NCBI GenBank assembly: GCA_965267775.1
Contig: OZ254140.1
Coordinates: 62,001 to 126,000 of the forward strand
Direction of reading: 5' to 3'
Length of the DNA stretch: 64,000 bases
From: Planktophila sp965267775
Lineage (GTDB): Bacteria; Actinomycetota; Actinomycetes; Nanopelagicales; Nanopelagicaceae
Part shown: piece by piece, positions 24,458 through 32,902 of the stretch
How positions within the stretch are numbered: the first letter of the stretch is position 1
Layout: each line of letters starts with the position of its first letter
The notes under the pieces: generated by a model
Databases searched by the model: none
Seen by the model: the letters and a program-made list of their open reading frames with translations, nothing else
What the model was told of the DNA's origin: nothing
Made by a program: the position numbers and the translations under genes

Positions 24458-24781
24458 ATGAAGACTTGCGGTGCACGCCCTGGCGGCCCATCAACTGATG
24501 GCATAGATCTTTCGAAGCAGACAGTTATTCAAGGACAAATCATCCGGGACGGGATTGATGACGCCGTGCCAAACGGCACACCTGTTTCTAATGGTCACGT
24601 GCGATTACTTGATGCCACCGGGGAGTTCACCGCAGAAGTTCCAACAAATGCGGAAGGTCAATTCCGCTTCTTCGCTAGCCCTGGTACTTGGACTCTCGTA
24701 GTTCAAGCACCGGGTGCTCGCGTAGAGAAGAGAGTTATCGCATCACAGGGCAACGCATCAGATACAGTCATTCATATCTAA
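24458..24781 (+). CDS. DUF1416 protein (SseC-like)
   Basis: 107 aa. It starts MKTCGARPGGPSTDGIDL, contains the beta-rich segment VSNGHVRLLDATGEFTAEV and ends in DTVIHI. This is the family called SseC in mycobacteria, always next to the thiosulfate sulfurtransferase CysA2. A transthyretin-like fold is likely. Cys4 could accept sulfur, which is inference. It is 6 nt after the sulfurtransferase gene. Confidence 0.85.
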   Translation: MKTCGARPGGPSTDGIDLSKQTVIQGQIIRDGIDDAVPNGTPVSNGHVRLLDATGEFTAEVPTNAEGQFRFFASPGTWTLVVQAPGARVEKRVIASQGNASDTVIHI

Positions 24782-24805
24782 GTAGAAAAGAAGTAGGTTA
24801 AGCAC

Positions 24806-25213
24806 ATGGCAGAGAAGCACGAGCTCCACGAAAAAGGTTTACGTCTAACACCACAGCGCGAACTCGTTCTTAACGCTGTCCGCGAGCTCGGACACTCAAC
24901 GCCAGAAGATATTGCTGCAAAGGTGCGCGAGACACATCCTGGTATCAACCTTTCAACTGTCTATCGCAACCTTGAAACCCTTGAGAATGTGGGCCTTGTG
25001 CAGCACACACACTTGGGCCATGGCGGTGCGACCTATCACGCAGCAGAAGAGCTAACCCACCTCCACCTCGTCTGTGGAGATTGCGGATCAGTTGGCGATG
25101 CACCGATCGATGTTGCAGCGAACTTTGTTCAAAACCTCGCTGATGATTACGGATTCCGTACAGATGTCACACACTTTGCCATCTACGGAACCTGCGCAGC
25201 CTGCGTTAAATAG
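24806..25213 (+). CDS. Fur-family metal-responsive repressor
   Basis: 135 aa. The winged helix has LTPQRELVLNAVRELG and NLSTVYRNLETLENVGLV (recognition helix). The dimer domain has the metal-binding ELTHLHLVCGDCG and a C-terminal CAAC pair, which form the structural zinc site. It could be Zur, Fur or a sulfur/redox-linked member; the sequence does not decide. It follows DUF1416 by 24 nt and may belong to the same operon. Confidence 0.88.
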   Translation: MAEKHELHEKGLRLTPQRELVLNAVRELGHSTPEDIAAKVRETHPGINLSTVYRNLETLENVGLVQHTHLGHGGATYHAAEELTHLHLVCGDCGSVGDAPIDVAANFVQNLADDYGFRTDVTHFAIYGTCAACVK

Positions 25214-25233
25214 CAGTTATCCCTTTGCGCTCG

Positions 25234-25249
25234 TAGACTTAACGCTATG
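25234..25249 (+). promoter_or_regulatory. Leaderless promoter -10 box of ygfZ
   Basis: TAGACT at 25234-25239 lies 7 nt before the ygfZ ATG in the 33-nt gap after the Fur gene. Confidence 0.45.
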
Positions 25250-26158
25250 ACCGCTGTCCACGTTGAAGAAGGCCCCGATAAGGGCGCTATCTGGCACTTT
25301 GGGCAGCCGGCACAAGAACAGCGCGCATTGGCTGAAGGAAAAGCCTGGGCTGATCTCTCACACCTTTCAATCATCGAAGTATCTGGTGATGACCGTATCA
25401 AGTGGTTACATGATTTAACGACGCAGCACTTATTAAATATCGCCGCCGGTGATTGGTTGCCAGCGATGATTCTTGATCACAATGGACATGTTGAATATCA
25501 ATTTAGCCTTGTCGATGATGGCACTGCAACATTTATTGTCATCGATCCATCCTTTGCAGAAGGCCTTCTCGCATATTTATTGAAGATGCGATTTATGTTA
25601 AAGGTCGATGCACGCGATGCATCGCCAGAGTTCTCAGTGTTACGTGCACCAGGTGCCCCAACAGAAATTGGCGGCCCATATGCACTAGTTCCACGTGCAG
25701 AGCTCCATGAAATGAAGAAGGTATTTAACGAGAACGCACGAGAAGTTGGAACGTGGTCACTGGACGCAGAGCGCGTTGCAGCAGGTCGTCCTCGCCATGG
25801 CGTTGACACCGATCACAAGACGATTCCAAATGAACTCGGTGTTCTCAATAAAGATGTTCACTTAAATAAAGGTTGTTATCGCGGCCAAGAGACGGTCGCG
25901 AAGGTATTTAACTTAGGCGCACCACCACGTCGATTGGTGATGTTGCACCTTGATGGCTCTGCTGTCGTCTTTCCTGCCTCGGGCACACCGGTAATGCTCA
26001 ATGAGGTGCAAGTCGGCTTCCTCGGAACAGTCGCTCGCCACCACGAGCTCGGACCGATTGCACTCGCACTGGTAAAGCGTTCAACACCAACAGATGCAAT
26101 CCTCACCGTTGAAGGCATCACCGCTGCGCAAGAAGTAATTGTGAAGGGCACTCGATGA
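25247..26158 (+). CDS. ygfZ: Folate-binding iron-sulfur assembly protein YgfZ
   Basis: 303 aa. The family hallmark KGCYRGQETVAK, with its conserved Cys, is present near residue 207, after PNELGVLNKDVHLN. The N-terminal GcvT-like domain contains KWLHDLTTQHLL. YgfZ uses tetrahydrofolate to help repair or build certain [4Fe-4S] proteins, which here could include MoaA and the photolyase. Its stop overlaps the start of a 24-codon mini-gene (ATGA). Confidence 0.9.
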   Translation: MTAVHVEEGPDKGAIWHFGQPAQEQRALAEGKAWADLSHLSIIEVSGDDRIKWLHDLTTQHLLNIAAGDWLPAMILDHNGHVEYQFSLVDDGTATFIVIDPSFAEGLLAYLLKMRFMLKVDARDASPEFSVLRAPGAPTEIGGPYALVPRAELHEMKKVFNENAREVGTWSLDAERVAAGRPRHGVDTDHKTIPNELGVLNKDVHLNKGCYRGQETVAKVFNLGAPPRRLVMLHLDGSAVVFPASGTPVMLNEVQVGFLGTVARHHELGPIALALVKRSTPTDAILTVEGITAAQEVIVKGTR

Positions 26159-26229
26159 AGTTCATAGGTCAATTATTTGTAGTAGGCCTAGCAACCCTTG
26201 CGATTATGTGGGCAGTTCGCAAGTTCTAA
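26155..26229 (+). CDS. 24-residue single-span mini-protein
   Basis: The ATG overlaps the ygfZ stop (CGATGA). It reads MKFIGQLFVVGLATLAIMWA then VRKF: one hydrophobic helix with a basic residue at each end, the form of a tiny membrane peptide. Translation coupling to ygfZ is likely. No homologue is recognised and the size alone makes it uncertain. Confidence 0.5.
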   Translation: MKFIGQLFVVGLATLAIMWAVRKF

Positions 26230-26234
26230 AGCCG

Positions 26235-26249
26235 TACGATTAGCCCATG
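26235..26249 (+). promoter_or_regulatory. Leaderless promoter -10 box of the 44-aa protein
   Basis: TACGAT at 26235-26240 is followed by exactly 6 nt and the ATG at 26247. This supports the 44-codon frame as a real gene and as the head of the next operon. Confidence 0.5.
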
Positions 26250-26381
26250 GAGTTACTAACGACCGCTTTATTGGGCACAATCTCAATTCTTATCGGCGTT
26301 GGTCTTCTTATCTACGGAATTCGTGGGCGCCGTGAATCTCAAGCACGAGATGCGCGCACATATAAGAGAGGCAGAATCTAA
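26247..26381 (+). CDS. 44-residue small membrane protein
   Basis: Reads MELLTTALLGTISILIGVGL then LIYGIRGRRESQARD and a basic C-terminus. A single hydrophobic helix (about residues 4-24) is followed by an arginine-rich cytoplasmic tail. The stop overlaps the next ATG (TAATG), so the two are translationally coupled. Function unknown; a good -10 box precedes it. Confidence 0.62.
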   Translation: MELLTTALLGTISILIGVGLLIYGIRGRRESQARDARTYKRGRI

Positions 26382-26890
26382 TGGCTTTTGTTATCCCTGA
26401 GGGACTTCATGAAGATCTCTATCCAGTTGCATGGATGGTCGGCAAGTGGGGCGGCAAGGGCATGGGCGAATGGCCAGGCGCCGAAAAATTTGAATTCGTA
26501 CAAGAGGTCACATTTCGCCACGACGGTCGCCCATTTCTTGAGTACACATCAAAGTCATGGATTATCGACGGCGAAGGCAATCACATCCGTCCAGGTGCAT
26601 CTGAGATGGGTTACTGGCGCATCAAGCCAAATAAAGTAATTGAATTACTTCTCGCACATAGCACCGGCATCTCTGAAGGTTGGCTCGGCAAGATTTCAGA
26701 TGATCGCCCAGCAATCCAATTAGCGCTAGATCACGCATACATCGCGCCCACTGCAAAGGGCGTTACTGATGGTGCACGACTCTACGGTCTCGTTGAGGGA
26801 CAACTCTTCACTTCTTATGACATGGCTGCAATGGGCCAAGAATTACAAGCACATATCTGGTCTTCACTTGAGCGTCAGGTTGAAAATTAA
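26381..26890 (+). CDS. Nitrobindin/FABP-like beta-barrel protein (DUF1794)
   Basis: 169 aa. The GxWxGxG motif of the family is WMVGKWGGKGMGEW near residue 20; other parts include EFVQEVTFRHDGRPFLEYTS and GYWRIKPNKVIELLLAH. Nitrobindins bind heme or small hydrophobic ligands; an axial His near the C-terminus is not clear, so heme binding is uncertain. A related protein lies by the sulfurtransferase operon in mycobacteria. The asparaginase gene starts on its last base (TAATG). Confidence 0.82.
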   Translation: MAFVIPEGLHEDLYPVAWMVGKWGGKGMGEWPGAEKFEFVQEVTFRHDGRPFLEYTSKSWIIDGEGNHIRPGASEMGYWRIKPNKVIELLLAHSTGISEGWLGKISDDRPAIQLALDHAYIAPTAKGVTDGARLYGLVEGQLFTSYDMAAMGQELQAHIWSSLERQVEN

Positions 26891-27810
26891 TGAAGGATGC
26901 AGTTCTCGCAGAGTACGTACGTAGTGGCGTTGTTGAATCTCAGCATCGCGGTTTTCTCGTTGCACTCAACGCTGATGGTTCAGTAAACCTCGAGCTCGGC
27001 GATAGCTCGCATTTAATCTTTCCACGTTCAACTGTTAAATCATTTCAAGCAGCTGCAATGGTTCGTAATGGTCTGCAATTAGAACCACGTCTTCTCGCTC
27101 TCGGTGCATCAAGCCACTCAGGATCTGCAGCGCATATTGCTGCAGTGCGAGAAATTCTTGCAACAGTTGGTCTCGATGAAAACGCACTTCAATGCATGCT
27201 CGATAAGCCACTCGGTGAGGCAGAGCGTCGCGCATATGGTGATCAAGCGCCATCACGTATTGCAATGAACTGCAGTGGAAAGCACGCTGCAATGCTTGTT
27301 ACATGCGTTAAGAATGGTTGGTCGATTGAAAATTACCTCGATGCCGACCATCCTCTTCAGGTTGCATGTCGCGAAGAACTCGAAAACCTTTCAGGCGAGA
27401 AAATCATCCTGACAAGTACCGATGGTTGCGGAGCACCGTTATTCCTTATCTCTGTTGCTGGACTTGCCCGCGCAATCCGCGCCATCACAATCTCGACAGA
27501 TATTGCACACACCAGTGTTCTTGAAGCATCGCGCGCATTTCCTGAAATGGTTGCCGGCGAGGGTCGTTTAACAACAACGATGATCCGTGAAGTCCCAGGT
27601 CTCTATATGAAGGATGGCGTTGAGGCAGTCGAAGTGGCATCAATGCCTGATGGCCGCACACTTGTATTTAAGGTCAGCGATGGCTCAATCCGCCCATTCC
27701 GTGCTCTCGTTCATGCGGGTTTGAAGCGCCTCGGCGTTGATAGCTCTTACGAGAGAGAACCCGTACTCGGTGGCGGCAAGGTCATTGGCGAAATCCGGGC
27801 TACTTTTTAA
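26890..27810 (+). CDS. L-asparaginase II family protein
   Basis: 306 aa. Family segments: VESQHRGFLVALNADGSV, LIFPRSTVKSFQAAAMV (likely nucleophile region), LALGASSHSGSAAHIAAV, NCSGKHAAMLVTC and TDGCGAPLF. This is the AnsA-like family unrelated to the E. coli enzymes. It would free ammonia and aspartate from asparagine, in keeping with nearby glnR. Its ATG overlaps the stop of the preceding gene. Confidence 0.88.
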   Translation: MKDAVLAEYVRSGVVESQHRGFLVALNADGSVNLELGDSSHLIFPRSTVKSFQAAAMVRNGLQLEPRLLALGASSHSGSAAHIAAVREILATVGLDENALQCMLDKPLGEAERRAYGDQAPSRIAMNCSGKHAAMLVTCVKNGWSIENYLDADHPLQVACREELENLSGEKIILTSTDGCGAPLFLISVAGLARAIRAITISTDIAHTSVLEASRAFPEMVAGEGRLTTTMIREVPGLYMKDGVEAVEVASMPDGRTLVFKVSDGSIRPFRALVHAGLKRLGVDSSYEREPVLGGGKVIGEIRATF

Positions 27811-27822
27811 TTCATTCACGCG

Positions 27823-27837
27823 TACCCTGTACGCATG
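27823..27837 (+). promoter_or_regulatory. Leaderless promoter -10 box of mshA
   Basis: TACCCT at 27823-27828 is exactly 6 nt before the mshA ATG at 27835, within the 24-nt gap after the asparaginase gene. Confidence 0.55.
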
Positions 27838-29091
27838 AATCGCCGCGTTGCCACGTTGATGGTGCACACCTCACCGCTTGATCAAGCGGGCTCAGGCGAT
27901 GCTGGTGGAATGAATATCTACGTATGCGAATCAGCGCAGCAGATGGCAGCTCAAGGAATTAAGGTCGACATCTTTACCCGTCGCGCCAATAACGATCACC
28001 CCGACATTGTCGATCTTGGCAATGGCGTCCGCGTTATCCATCTCAACGTTGGCCCCATCGATGGCGTCACAAAAGAGAAGTTACCAGCGCTGATTCCTGA
28101 TTTATCTACAGCATTTAAAGCAGCGCTACTTAATGAGAAGTACGACGTAATTCATTCGCATTATTGGATCTCAGGAAAAGTTGCGATGCCAGTTGCTGCA
28201 GAACTCAACATTCCATTGGTGCACACAATGCACACCATGGCACGTGTGAAGAATCTCAACCTTGCTGAGGGCGAAACTCCTGAGCCGATGATTCGTGTTC
28301 AAGGTGAATCACAAGTTGTTGCAGCAGCAGATGCACTGATTGCAAATACAGATGCAGAAGCTGCAAGCCTTGTATCTCTCTATGAAGCGTGCCCAGATAA
28401 TGTCTCTGTTGTGAGCCCAGGCGTTAACCTTTCAATGTTTACCGTAGGAGCCGGCAAAAGCTCAGCCCGAAAGAATTTAGAGCTTCCTCAGGATGCCCAC
28501 ATCATCTCTTTTGTAGGACGCATCCAGCCACATAAAGGCCCTGAAGTTTTGATTCGCGCAATTGCAGAGTTAGTGAGCCACTCACCTGCACTTCGCAGAA
28601 AGTTGATCACGCAGATTGTCGGCGGAGCATCTGGTGCCAATGGCGCTGAAGTAGATCGCCTTAAAGAGTTGGTGCAATGGCTCGGCATTAGCGATGTTGT
28701 GCGCTTTGCTCCACCTGTAGAGCGCGCCGAGCTACCCGATTACTACCGCGCCTCTGATCTAGTCTGCGTTCCAAGCTACTCAGAGAGCTTTGGTCTTGTA
28801 GCCCTTGAAGCACAGGCTTGCGGAACACCCGTTGTAGCTAGTGCAGTGGGCGGACTTCGCACGGCAGTCGCCGACGGTATCTCTGGCGTACTAGTCGATG
28901 GCCACGATGCACGCGCGTGGTCTTCAGTTCTCGCTCGCTTACTGCAAGAACCACAGCGTCGCGTACTGCTTTCTATGGGAGCGCTCGAACACGCCTCTCA
29001 CTTCGGATGGGATGCAACATCACGTGGAACTCTTGATATTTACGATCGCGTTATCTCATCACAGGCATCATCGAATATGAGCGCAGGTTAA
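27835..29091 (+). CDS. mshA: D-inositol-3-phosphate glycosyltransferase
   Basis: 418 aa. GT4 retaining glycosyltransferase with HTSPLDQAGSGDAGGMNIYV at the N-terminus, the donor domain starting ISFVGRIQPHKGPEVLIRA and the E-x7-E type motif in PSYSESFGLVALEAQACGTP. MshA links GlcNAc to inositol phosphate, the first step of mycothiol synthesis. YbjN, gpm, senX3 and regX3 follow as in mycobacteria. Together with mshD it shows this organism makes mycothiol. Confidence 0.95.
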   Translation: MNRRVATLMVHTSPLDQAGSGDAGGMNIYVCESAQQMAAQGIKVDIFTRRANNDHPDIVDLGNGVRVIHLNVGPIDGVTKEKLPALIPDLSTAFKAALLNEKYDVIHSHYWISGKVAMPVAAELNIPLVHTMHTMARVKNLNLAEGETPEPMIRVQGESQVVAAADALIANTDAEAASLVSLYEACPDNVSVVSPGVNLSMFTVGAGKSSARKNLELPQDAHIISFVGRIQPHKGPEVLIRAIAELVSHSPALRRKLITQIVGGASGANGAEVDRLKELVQWLGISDVVRFAPPVERAELPDYYRASDLVCVPSYSESFGLVALEAQACGTPVVASAVGGLRTAVADGISGVLVDGHDARAWSSVLARLLQEPQRRVLLSMGALEHASHFGWDATSRGTLDIYDRVISSQASSNMSAG

Positions 29092-29561
29092 TGTCTGTAA
29101 TCAGCACTATTGAACTCTTTCTCAACGACCAGAAGATAGATTTCGAAAAGAGCGGCAAAACCTTTCTCGTGACGTTGCCTGGTGAGAAGAAACTTCAGAC
29201 TCACTGCGCTCTCGTTGTCGGTGATCACTCATTAAGTATCAACGCATTTGTTATTCGCAAGCCCGATGAGAACGAAGCGGCAGTGCACCACTGGTGCATG
29301 AGCAAGAACGCATCGATGTATGGCCTTGCATTTGCAATCAATGAACTTGGAGATATCTATCTTGTAGGGCGTTTGCCACTTGGGGCTGTCAATCCGCAAG
29401 AGCTCGATCGAATCTTGGGTTCGGTACTTCAATACTCTGACTCTGCCTTTAATCCATTGCTCGAATTAGGCTTTGTAAATGCAATACGCCGCGAATGGGC
29501 TTGGAGAGTAAGTCGCGGTGAATCACTCGCAAATCTCAACGCTTTCTCTCATTTGATATAA
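29091..29561 (+). CDS. YbjN-domain protein
   Basis: 156 aa. The start overlaps the mshA stop (TAATG). The sequence (FLNDQKIDFEKSGKTFLVTL, NAFVIRKPDENEAAVHHWCM, VGRLPLGAVNPQELDRILGS) fits the YbjN/type III secretion chaperone-like fold found between mshA and gpm in actinobacteria. Function is unknown; the constant neighbourhood suggests a role with mycothiol or phosphoglycerate mutase. Confidence 0.85.
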   Translation: MSVISTIELFLNDQKIDFEKSGKTFLVTLPGEKKLQTHCALVVGDHSLSINAFVIRKPDENEAAVHHWCMSKNASMYGLAFAINELGDIYLVGRLPLGAVNPQELDRILGSVLQYSDSAFNPLLELGFVNAIRREWAWRVSRGESLANLNAFSHLI

Positions 29562-29591
29562 ATTCAACGCTATTCATGGCAAGATAGGCAC

Positions 29592-30341
29592 ATGTCACAC
29601 TACAAATTAATCTTGTTGCGCCACGGCGAATCTGAATGGAATGCAAAGAACCTCTTTACAGGGTGGGTAGATGTACGTCTCTCAGCAGCTGGTGAGGCAG
29701 AAGCCAAGAAAGGCGGCGTTCTCCTTGCAGATCGCAACCTTCTTCCAGATGTGGTTCACACCTCATTGCTTCGTCGCGCAATCCATACATCGCAGCTGGC
29801 CCTTGATTCATGTGACCGCCATTGGATCCCTGTGAAGCGCTCGTGGCGCCTCAATGAGCGTCATTACGGCGCACTTCAGGGCAAGGACAAGGCTCAGACA
29901 TTGGCCGAGTACGGCGAAGAGCAATTTATGTTGTGGCGTCGCTCTTATGACACCCCACCACCAGCAATCGTTGCTGGCTCTGAATTTTCACAAGATCAAG
30001 ATCCACGTTACGCAGACCTCGGTAAAGATCTTCCACTTACAGAGTGCCTTAAGGATGTTGTTGCTCGCATGATTCCTTATTGGGAAGAGTCAATCATTCC
30101 TGATCTCAAGGCGGGTAAGACTGTTCTCGTGACAGCGCATGGAAATTCACTTCGTGCACTTGTTAAGCACCTCGATGGAATCAGCGATGAAGATATTGCG
30201 GGACTTAATATTCCAACAGGAATCCCACTGTTCTATGAACTCGATGCCAACTTTGCACCAGTAAAGACAGGTGGAGAGTATCTAGATCCCGCTGCAGCAG
30301 CGGAAGCGATTAAGGCAGTAGCGAATCAGGGTAAGAAGTAA
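29592..30341 (+). CDS. gpmA: 2,3-bisphosphoglycerate-dependent phosphoglycerate mutase
   Basis: 249 aa. Phosphohistidine motif LLRHGESEWNAKNLFTGW at the N-terminus, ERHYGALQGKDKAQT and TAHGNSLRALVKH with the second His. It interconverts 3- and 2-phosphoglycerate in glycolysis. CAAGAT 6 nt before the ATG may be a weak leaderless -10 box. The stop lies 4 nt from the convergent phoU. Confidence 0.96.
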   Translation: MSHYKLILLRHGESEWNAKNLFTGWVDVRLSAAGEAEAKKGGVLLADRNLLPDVVHTSLLRRAIHTSQLALDSCDRHWIPVKRSWRLNERHYGALQGKDKAQTLAEYGEEQFMLWRRSYDTPPPAIVAGSEFSQDQDPRYADLGKDLPLTECLKDVVARMIPYWEESIIPDLKAGKTVLVTAHGNSLRALVKHLDGISDEDIAGLNIPTGIPLFYELDANFAPVKTGGEYLDPAAAAEAIKAVANQGKK

Positions 30342-30345
30342 GAAC

Positions 30346-30996
30346 TTACTGTTTTTCTGCGTACTCGCCTGTGACCAGGAAGTAAACGCGACGAGAGACT
30401 GATACTGCGTGATCTGCACAGCGCTCGTAGTAACGACCGAGCAAGGTCATATCAATTGCTGGCTCGATGCCATGTGGCCAATTGTCATCAAGTAGTACTT
30501 CAAAGAGTTTGCGGTGCAACTTATCCATCTCGTCATCATCGCGCTCTACCTCTAGTGCAACATTGATATCGCGGCTCTGCAAGAGGCCAGTCACCTTATT
30601 GATAAGGGCCTGTGCAACATCGCCCATCGCTTGAATGGTTGGAGCAAGCTCTGCTGGAACCGCAGTCTGCGGATAACGCATACGAGCAATGCGTGCAATG
30701 TGGTGCGCGAAGTCGCCCATGCGTTCAAAGTCTGCGCTCATGCGAAGCGATGTAACGAGGTTACGGAGATCGCTTGCAACAGGTTGCTGGCGAGCCATAA
30801 CATCGAGAGTCTTATTATCGAGTTCGTGTTGAATAGCATCCACGCGATCATCATCAGCGATAACTTCTTCAGCGAGCTCAAGGTTGGCTGTGAGGAGAGC
30901 TGTCGTGGCGCGACCCATTGCCCCAGCCACAAGAGTGGACATCTCTACAAGGGTCTGATTGATCGAATCTAAGTCGTCATGAAAGGCGTCGCGCAT
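30346..30996 (-). CDS. phoU: Phosphate signalling regulator PhoU
   Basis: 216 aa with the PhoU two-lobed helical repeat; conserved pieces are MRDAFHDDLDSINQTLVEMS, QQPVASDLRNLVTSLRMSADFERMGDFAHH-type (in two parts) and DMTLLGRYYERCADHAVSVS with its metal-binding Glu and Asp. It links phosphate transport to the SenX3-RegX3 pair encoded divergently, 143 nt away. TATTCT on the minus strand is 6 nt before its ATG. Confidence 0.93.
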   Translation of the reverse strand: MRDAFHDDLDSINQTLVEMSTLVAGAMGRATTALLTANLELAEEVIADDDRVDAIQHELDNKTLDVMARQQPVASDLRNLVTSLRMSADFERMGDFAHHIARIARMRYPQTAVPAELAPTIQAMGDVAQALINKVTGLLQSRDINVALEVERDDDEMDKLHRKLFEVLLDDNWPHGIEPAIDMTLLGRYYERCADHAVSVSRRVYFLVTGEYAEKQ

Positions 30997-31008
30997 GGGC
31001 TAAGAATA
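30997..31008 (-). promoter_or_regulatory. Leaderless promoter -10 box of phoU
   Basis: On the minus strand TATTCT (31003-31008) is followed by TAGCCC and the ATG. It is the same layout as for glnR and senX3. Confidence 0.5.
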
Positions 31009-31127
31009 TTAGGCTCTCGGCCTTTTTCATATTCTTGAAGGTGAACACGCTCCAACCTAGGCGTGAATAGTGGGTAAATCGCATCGATGTAAGTACTTTT
31101 CCACTGATTCTGAAGAAATGCAGCGCG

Positions 31128-31142
31128 TACGATTACCGCATG
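31128..31142 (+). promoter_or_regulatory. Leaderless promoter -10 box of senX3
   Basis: TACGAT at 31128-31133, exactly 6 nt before the senX3 ATG at 31140. It supports this start and hence the absence of N-terminal membrane helices. Confidence 0.55.
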
Positions 31143-32213
31143 GTCAGGGCCTTAAGGCGGAAGAAAGTAAGTAATGAGAGCGAGTTAGATTTCGCCACCC
31201 CTGAGGTTCAAGAGATTCTCGCCAACTTAGATTTCGCCAGCGCCATCTTTGCTGCAGGAGATCGGATCGAGTACTACTCAAACTCAGCAGTCACGCTCGG
31301 CGTGATCCGCGATGAGAAGTTGGTGGCGACCTCTGTGCTCAACATGGTCCGCAAGGCCCGCCGTACAGGTTTAGAACAAGCTGGCCACATCGAAGTTCCA
31401 CGAGGTCCTATCGGTGAAGGAACACGTCAGCTCTCCGCTAAAGCGACATACTTTAAGAATCACGATGCAACATTTGTGGTCTTCACAGACGAATCCGAGG
31501 CAGAACGTGTGGATGCGGTACGCCGCGACTTCGTTGCAAATATTTCTCATGAGCTTAAGACGCCTATTAGCGCACTACGCACACTCAGCGAAGCGGTGAC
31601 GGTCGCCTCTCAAGATCCGCAGGTAAATAAATTTGCATTGATGATGCAGAGCCAAGTTGAACGTCTCTCTACTCTCGTTCAAGAGATTATCGATCTCTCA
31701 CGTTTGCAAGATGCAGACCCACTTCTCGATGCAGTACTTGTGGATATCGATGAAGCAGTCGATGAAGCTATTGATCAAGTTCAAGTTCTTTCAGGAACTC
31801 GCGATATTGAAATTGTTCGTGGCCCTCAAGTAAAAGTCAGCGTTGTTGGTGACCGTACCCACTTAATCATGGCTTTCCATAACTTGATTGAGAATGCAAT
31901 TAACTACAGCCCCGATAAGACAAAGGTAACCGTCAATACAGTTACATCCGAAAGAATTGTCGAAATAGTTGTTATTGATCAAGGCGTTGGAATCACAGAT
32001 GCCGATCAAGAGAGAATCTTTGAACGTTTCTATCGCGTTGATCCAGCTCGTTCACGCGAAACTGGCGGCACAGGTCTCGGCCTCTCAATTGTGAAGCATG
32101 TGATCGGAAATCACGGTGGAGATATTTCTGTCTGGAGTTCCGAAGGCGTTGGTAGTACATTCACAATCAGGTTACCGATTGCAGATGATTCTTCTGAAGA
32201 AGGAGTTGCGTAA
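31140..32213 (+). CDS. senX3: SenX3-like sensor histidine kinase without membrane spans
   Basis: 357 aa. After a short basic start there is a PAS-like region (residues about 20-115), then the H-box VANISHELKTPISAL with His137, the N-box HNLIENAINYSP, the G1 box VVIDQGVGITD and G2 GGTGLGLSIVKHV. Canonical SenX3 begins with two membrane helices; none are present here and the 143-nt upstream gap encodes none, so the kinase is probably cytoplasmic. It phosphorylates RegX3 in response to phosphate. It overlaps regX3 by 1 nt. Confidence 0.9.
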   Translation: MVRALRRKKVSNESELDFATPEVQEILANLDFASAIFAAGDRIEYYSNSAVTLGVIRDEKLVATSVLNMVRKARRTGLEQAGHIEVPRGPIGEGTRQLSAKATYFKNHDATFVVFTDESEAERVDAVRRDFVANISHELKTPISALRTLSEAVTVASQDPQVNKFALMMQSQVERLSTLVQEIIDLSRLQDADPLLDAVLVDIDEAVDEAIDQVQVLSGTRDIEIVRGPQVKVSVVGDRTHLIMAFHNLIENAINYSPDKTKVTVNTVTSERIVEIVVIDQGVGITDADQERIFERFYRVDPARSRETGGTGLGLSIVKHVIGNHGGDISVWSSEGVGSTFTIRLPIADDSSEEGVA

Positions 32214-32902
32214 TGTCACGTATCTTGGTCGTTGAAGATGAAGAGACTCTTGCCGAGGCAATTGCATTCTTGCTGGGTAAAGAGGGCTTTGAAGTAACAG
32301 TTGCTGCTTCTGGACCAGATGCAATCGCTCAATTCGAAAAGAGCGGGGCTGATTTAATCCTTCTCGATCTCATGCTCCCCGGGCTATCAGGAACCGAGGT
32401 CTGCCGCCAGATCCGTGCGAAATCGGCCGTTCCAATCATCATGCTCACTGCAAAGGATTCAGAGATCGACAAGGTCGTAGGACTGGAAATTGGCGCGGAT
32501 GACTATGTGACCAAGCCTTACTCATCGCGCGAACTCATCGCGCGAATTCGTGCTGTTTTGCGCCGAGGCGAGCTCCTAGATTCAGCGGATGAAGGTGCAG
32601 TTCTTGAAGTTGGCCCAGTTCGCATGGACACAGATCGCCACGTTATTAGTGTGAATGGCGCTCAAGTAGCTATCCCGCTGAAAGAGTTTGAACTCCTTGA
32701 ATTTCTTATGCGTAACGCTGGCCGCGTCTTAACCCGAATTCAATTGATTGATCGTGTTTGGGGCAGTGACTATGTGGGAGATACGAAGACTCTCGATGTT
32801 CATATCAAGCGCCTTCGCGCAAAGATTGAGAAAGACCCAGCGAACCCTGAATTTATTCAGACGGTGCGCGGAATGGGTTACAAGATGGAGAGAAGTAATT
32901 AA
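32213..32902 (+). CDS. regX3: Phosphate-response regulator RegX3
   Basis: 229 aa. Receiver domain with phospho-acceptor Asp52 in LILLDLMLPG, Thr in MLTAKDSEID and Lys in VTKPYSSREL; OmpR-type winged helix with KEFELLEFLMRNAGRVLTR and DVHIKRLRAKIE. It is the partner of SenX3 and controls phosphate genes such as pst and phoA in actinobacteria. It starts on the last base of senX3 (TAATG) and its stop abuts that of the convergent lipoprotein gene. Confidence 0.94.
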   Translation: MSRILVVEDEETLAEAIAFLLGKEGFEVTVAASGPDAIAQFEKSGADLILLDLMLPGLSGTEVCRQIRAKSAVPIIMLTAKDSEIDKVVGLEIGADDYVTKPYSSRELIARIRAVLRRGELLDSADEGAVLEVGPVRMDTDRHVISVNGAQVAIPLKEFELLEFLMRNAGRVLTRIQLIDRVWGSDYVGDTKTLDVHIKRLRAKIEKDPANPEFIQTVRGMGYKMERSN

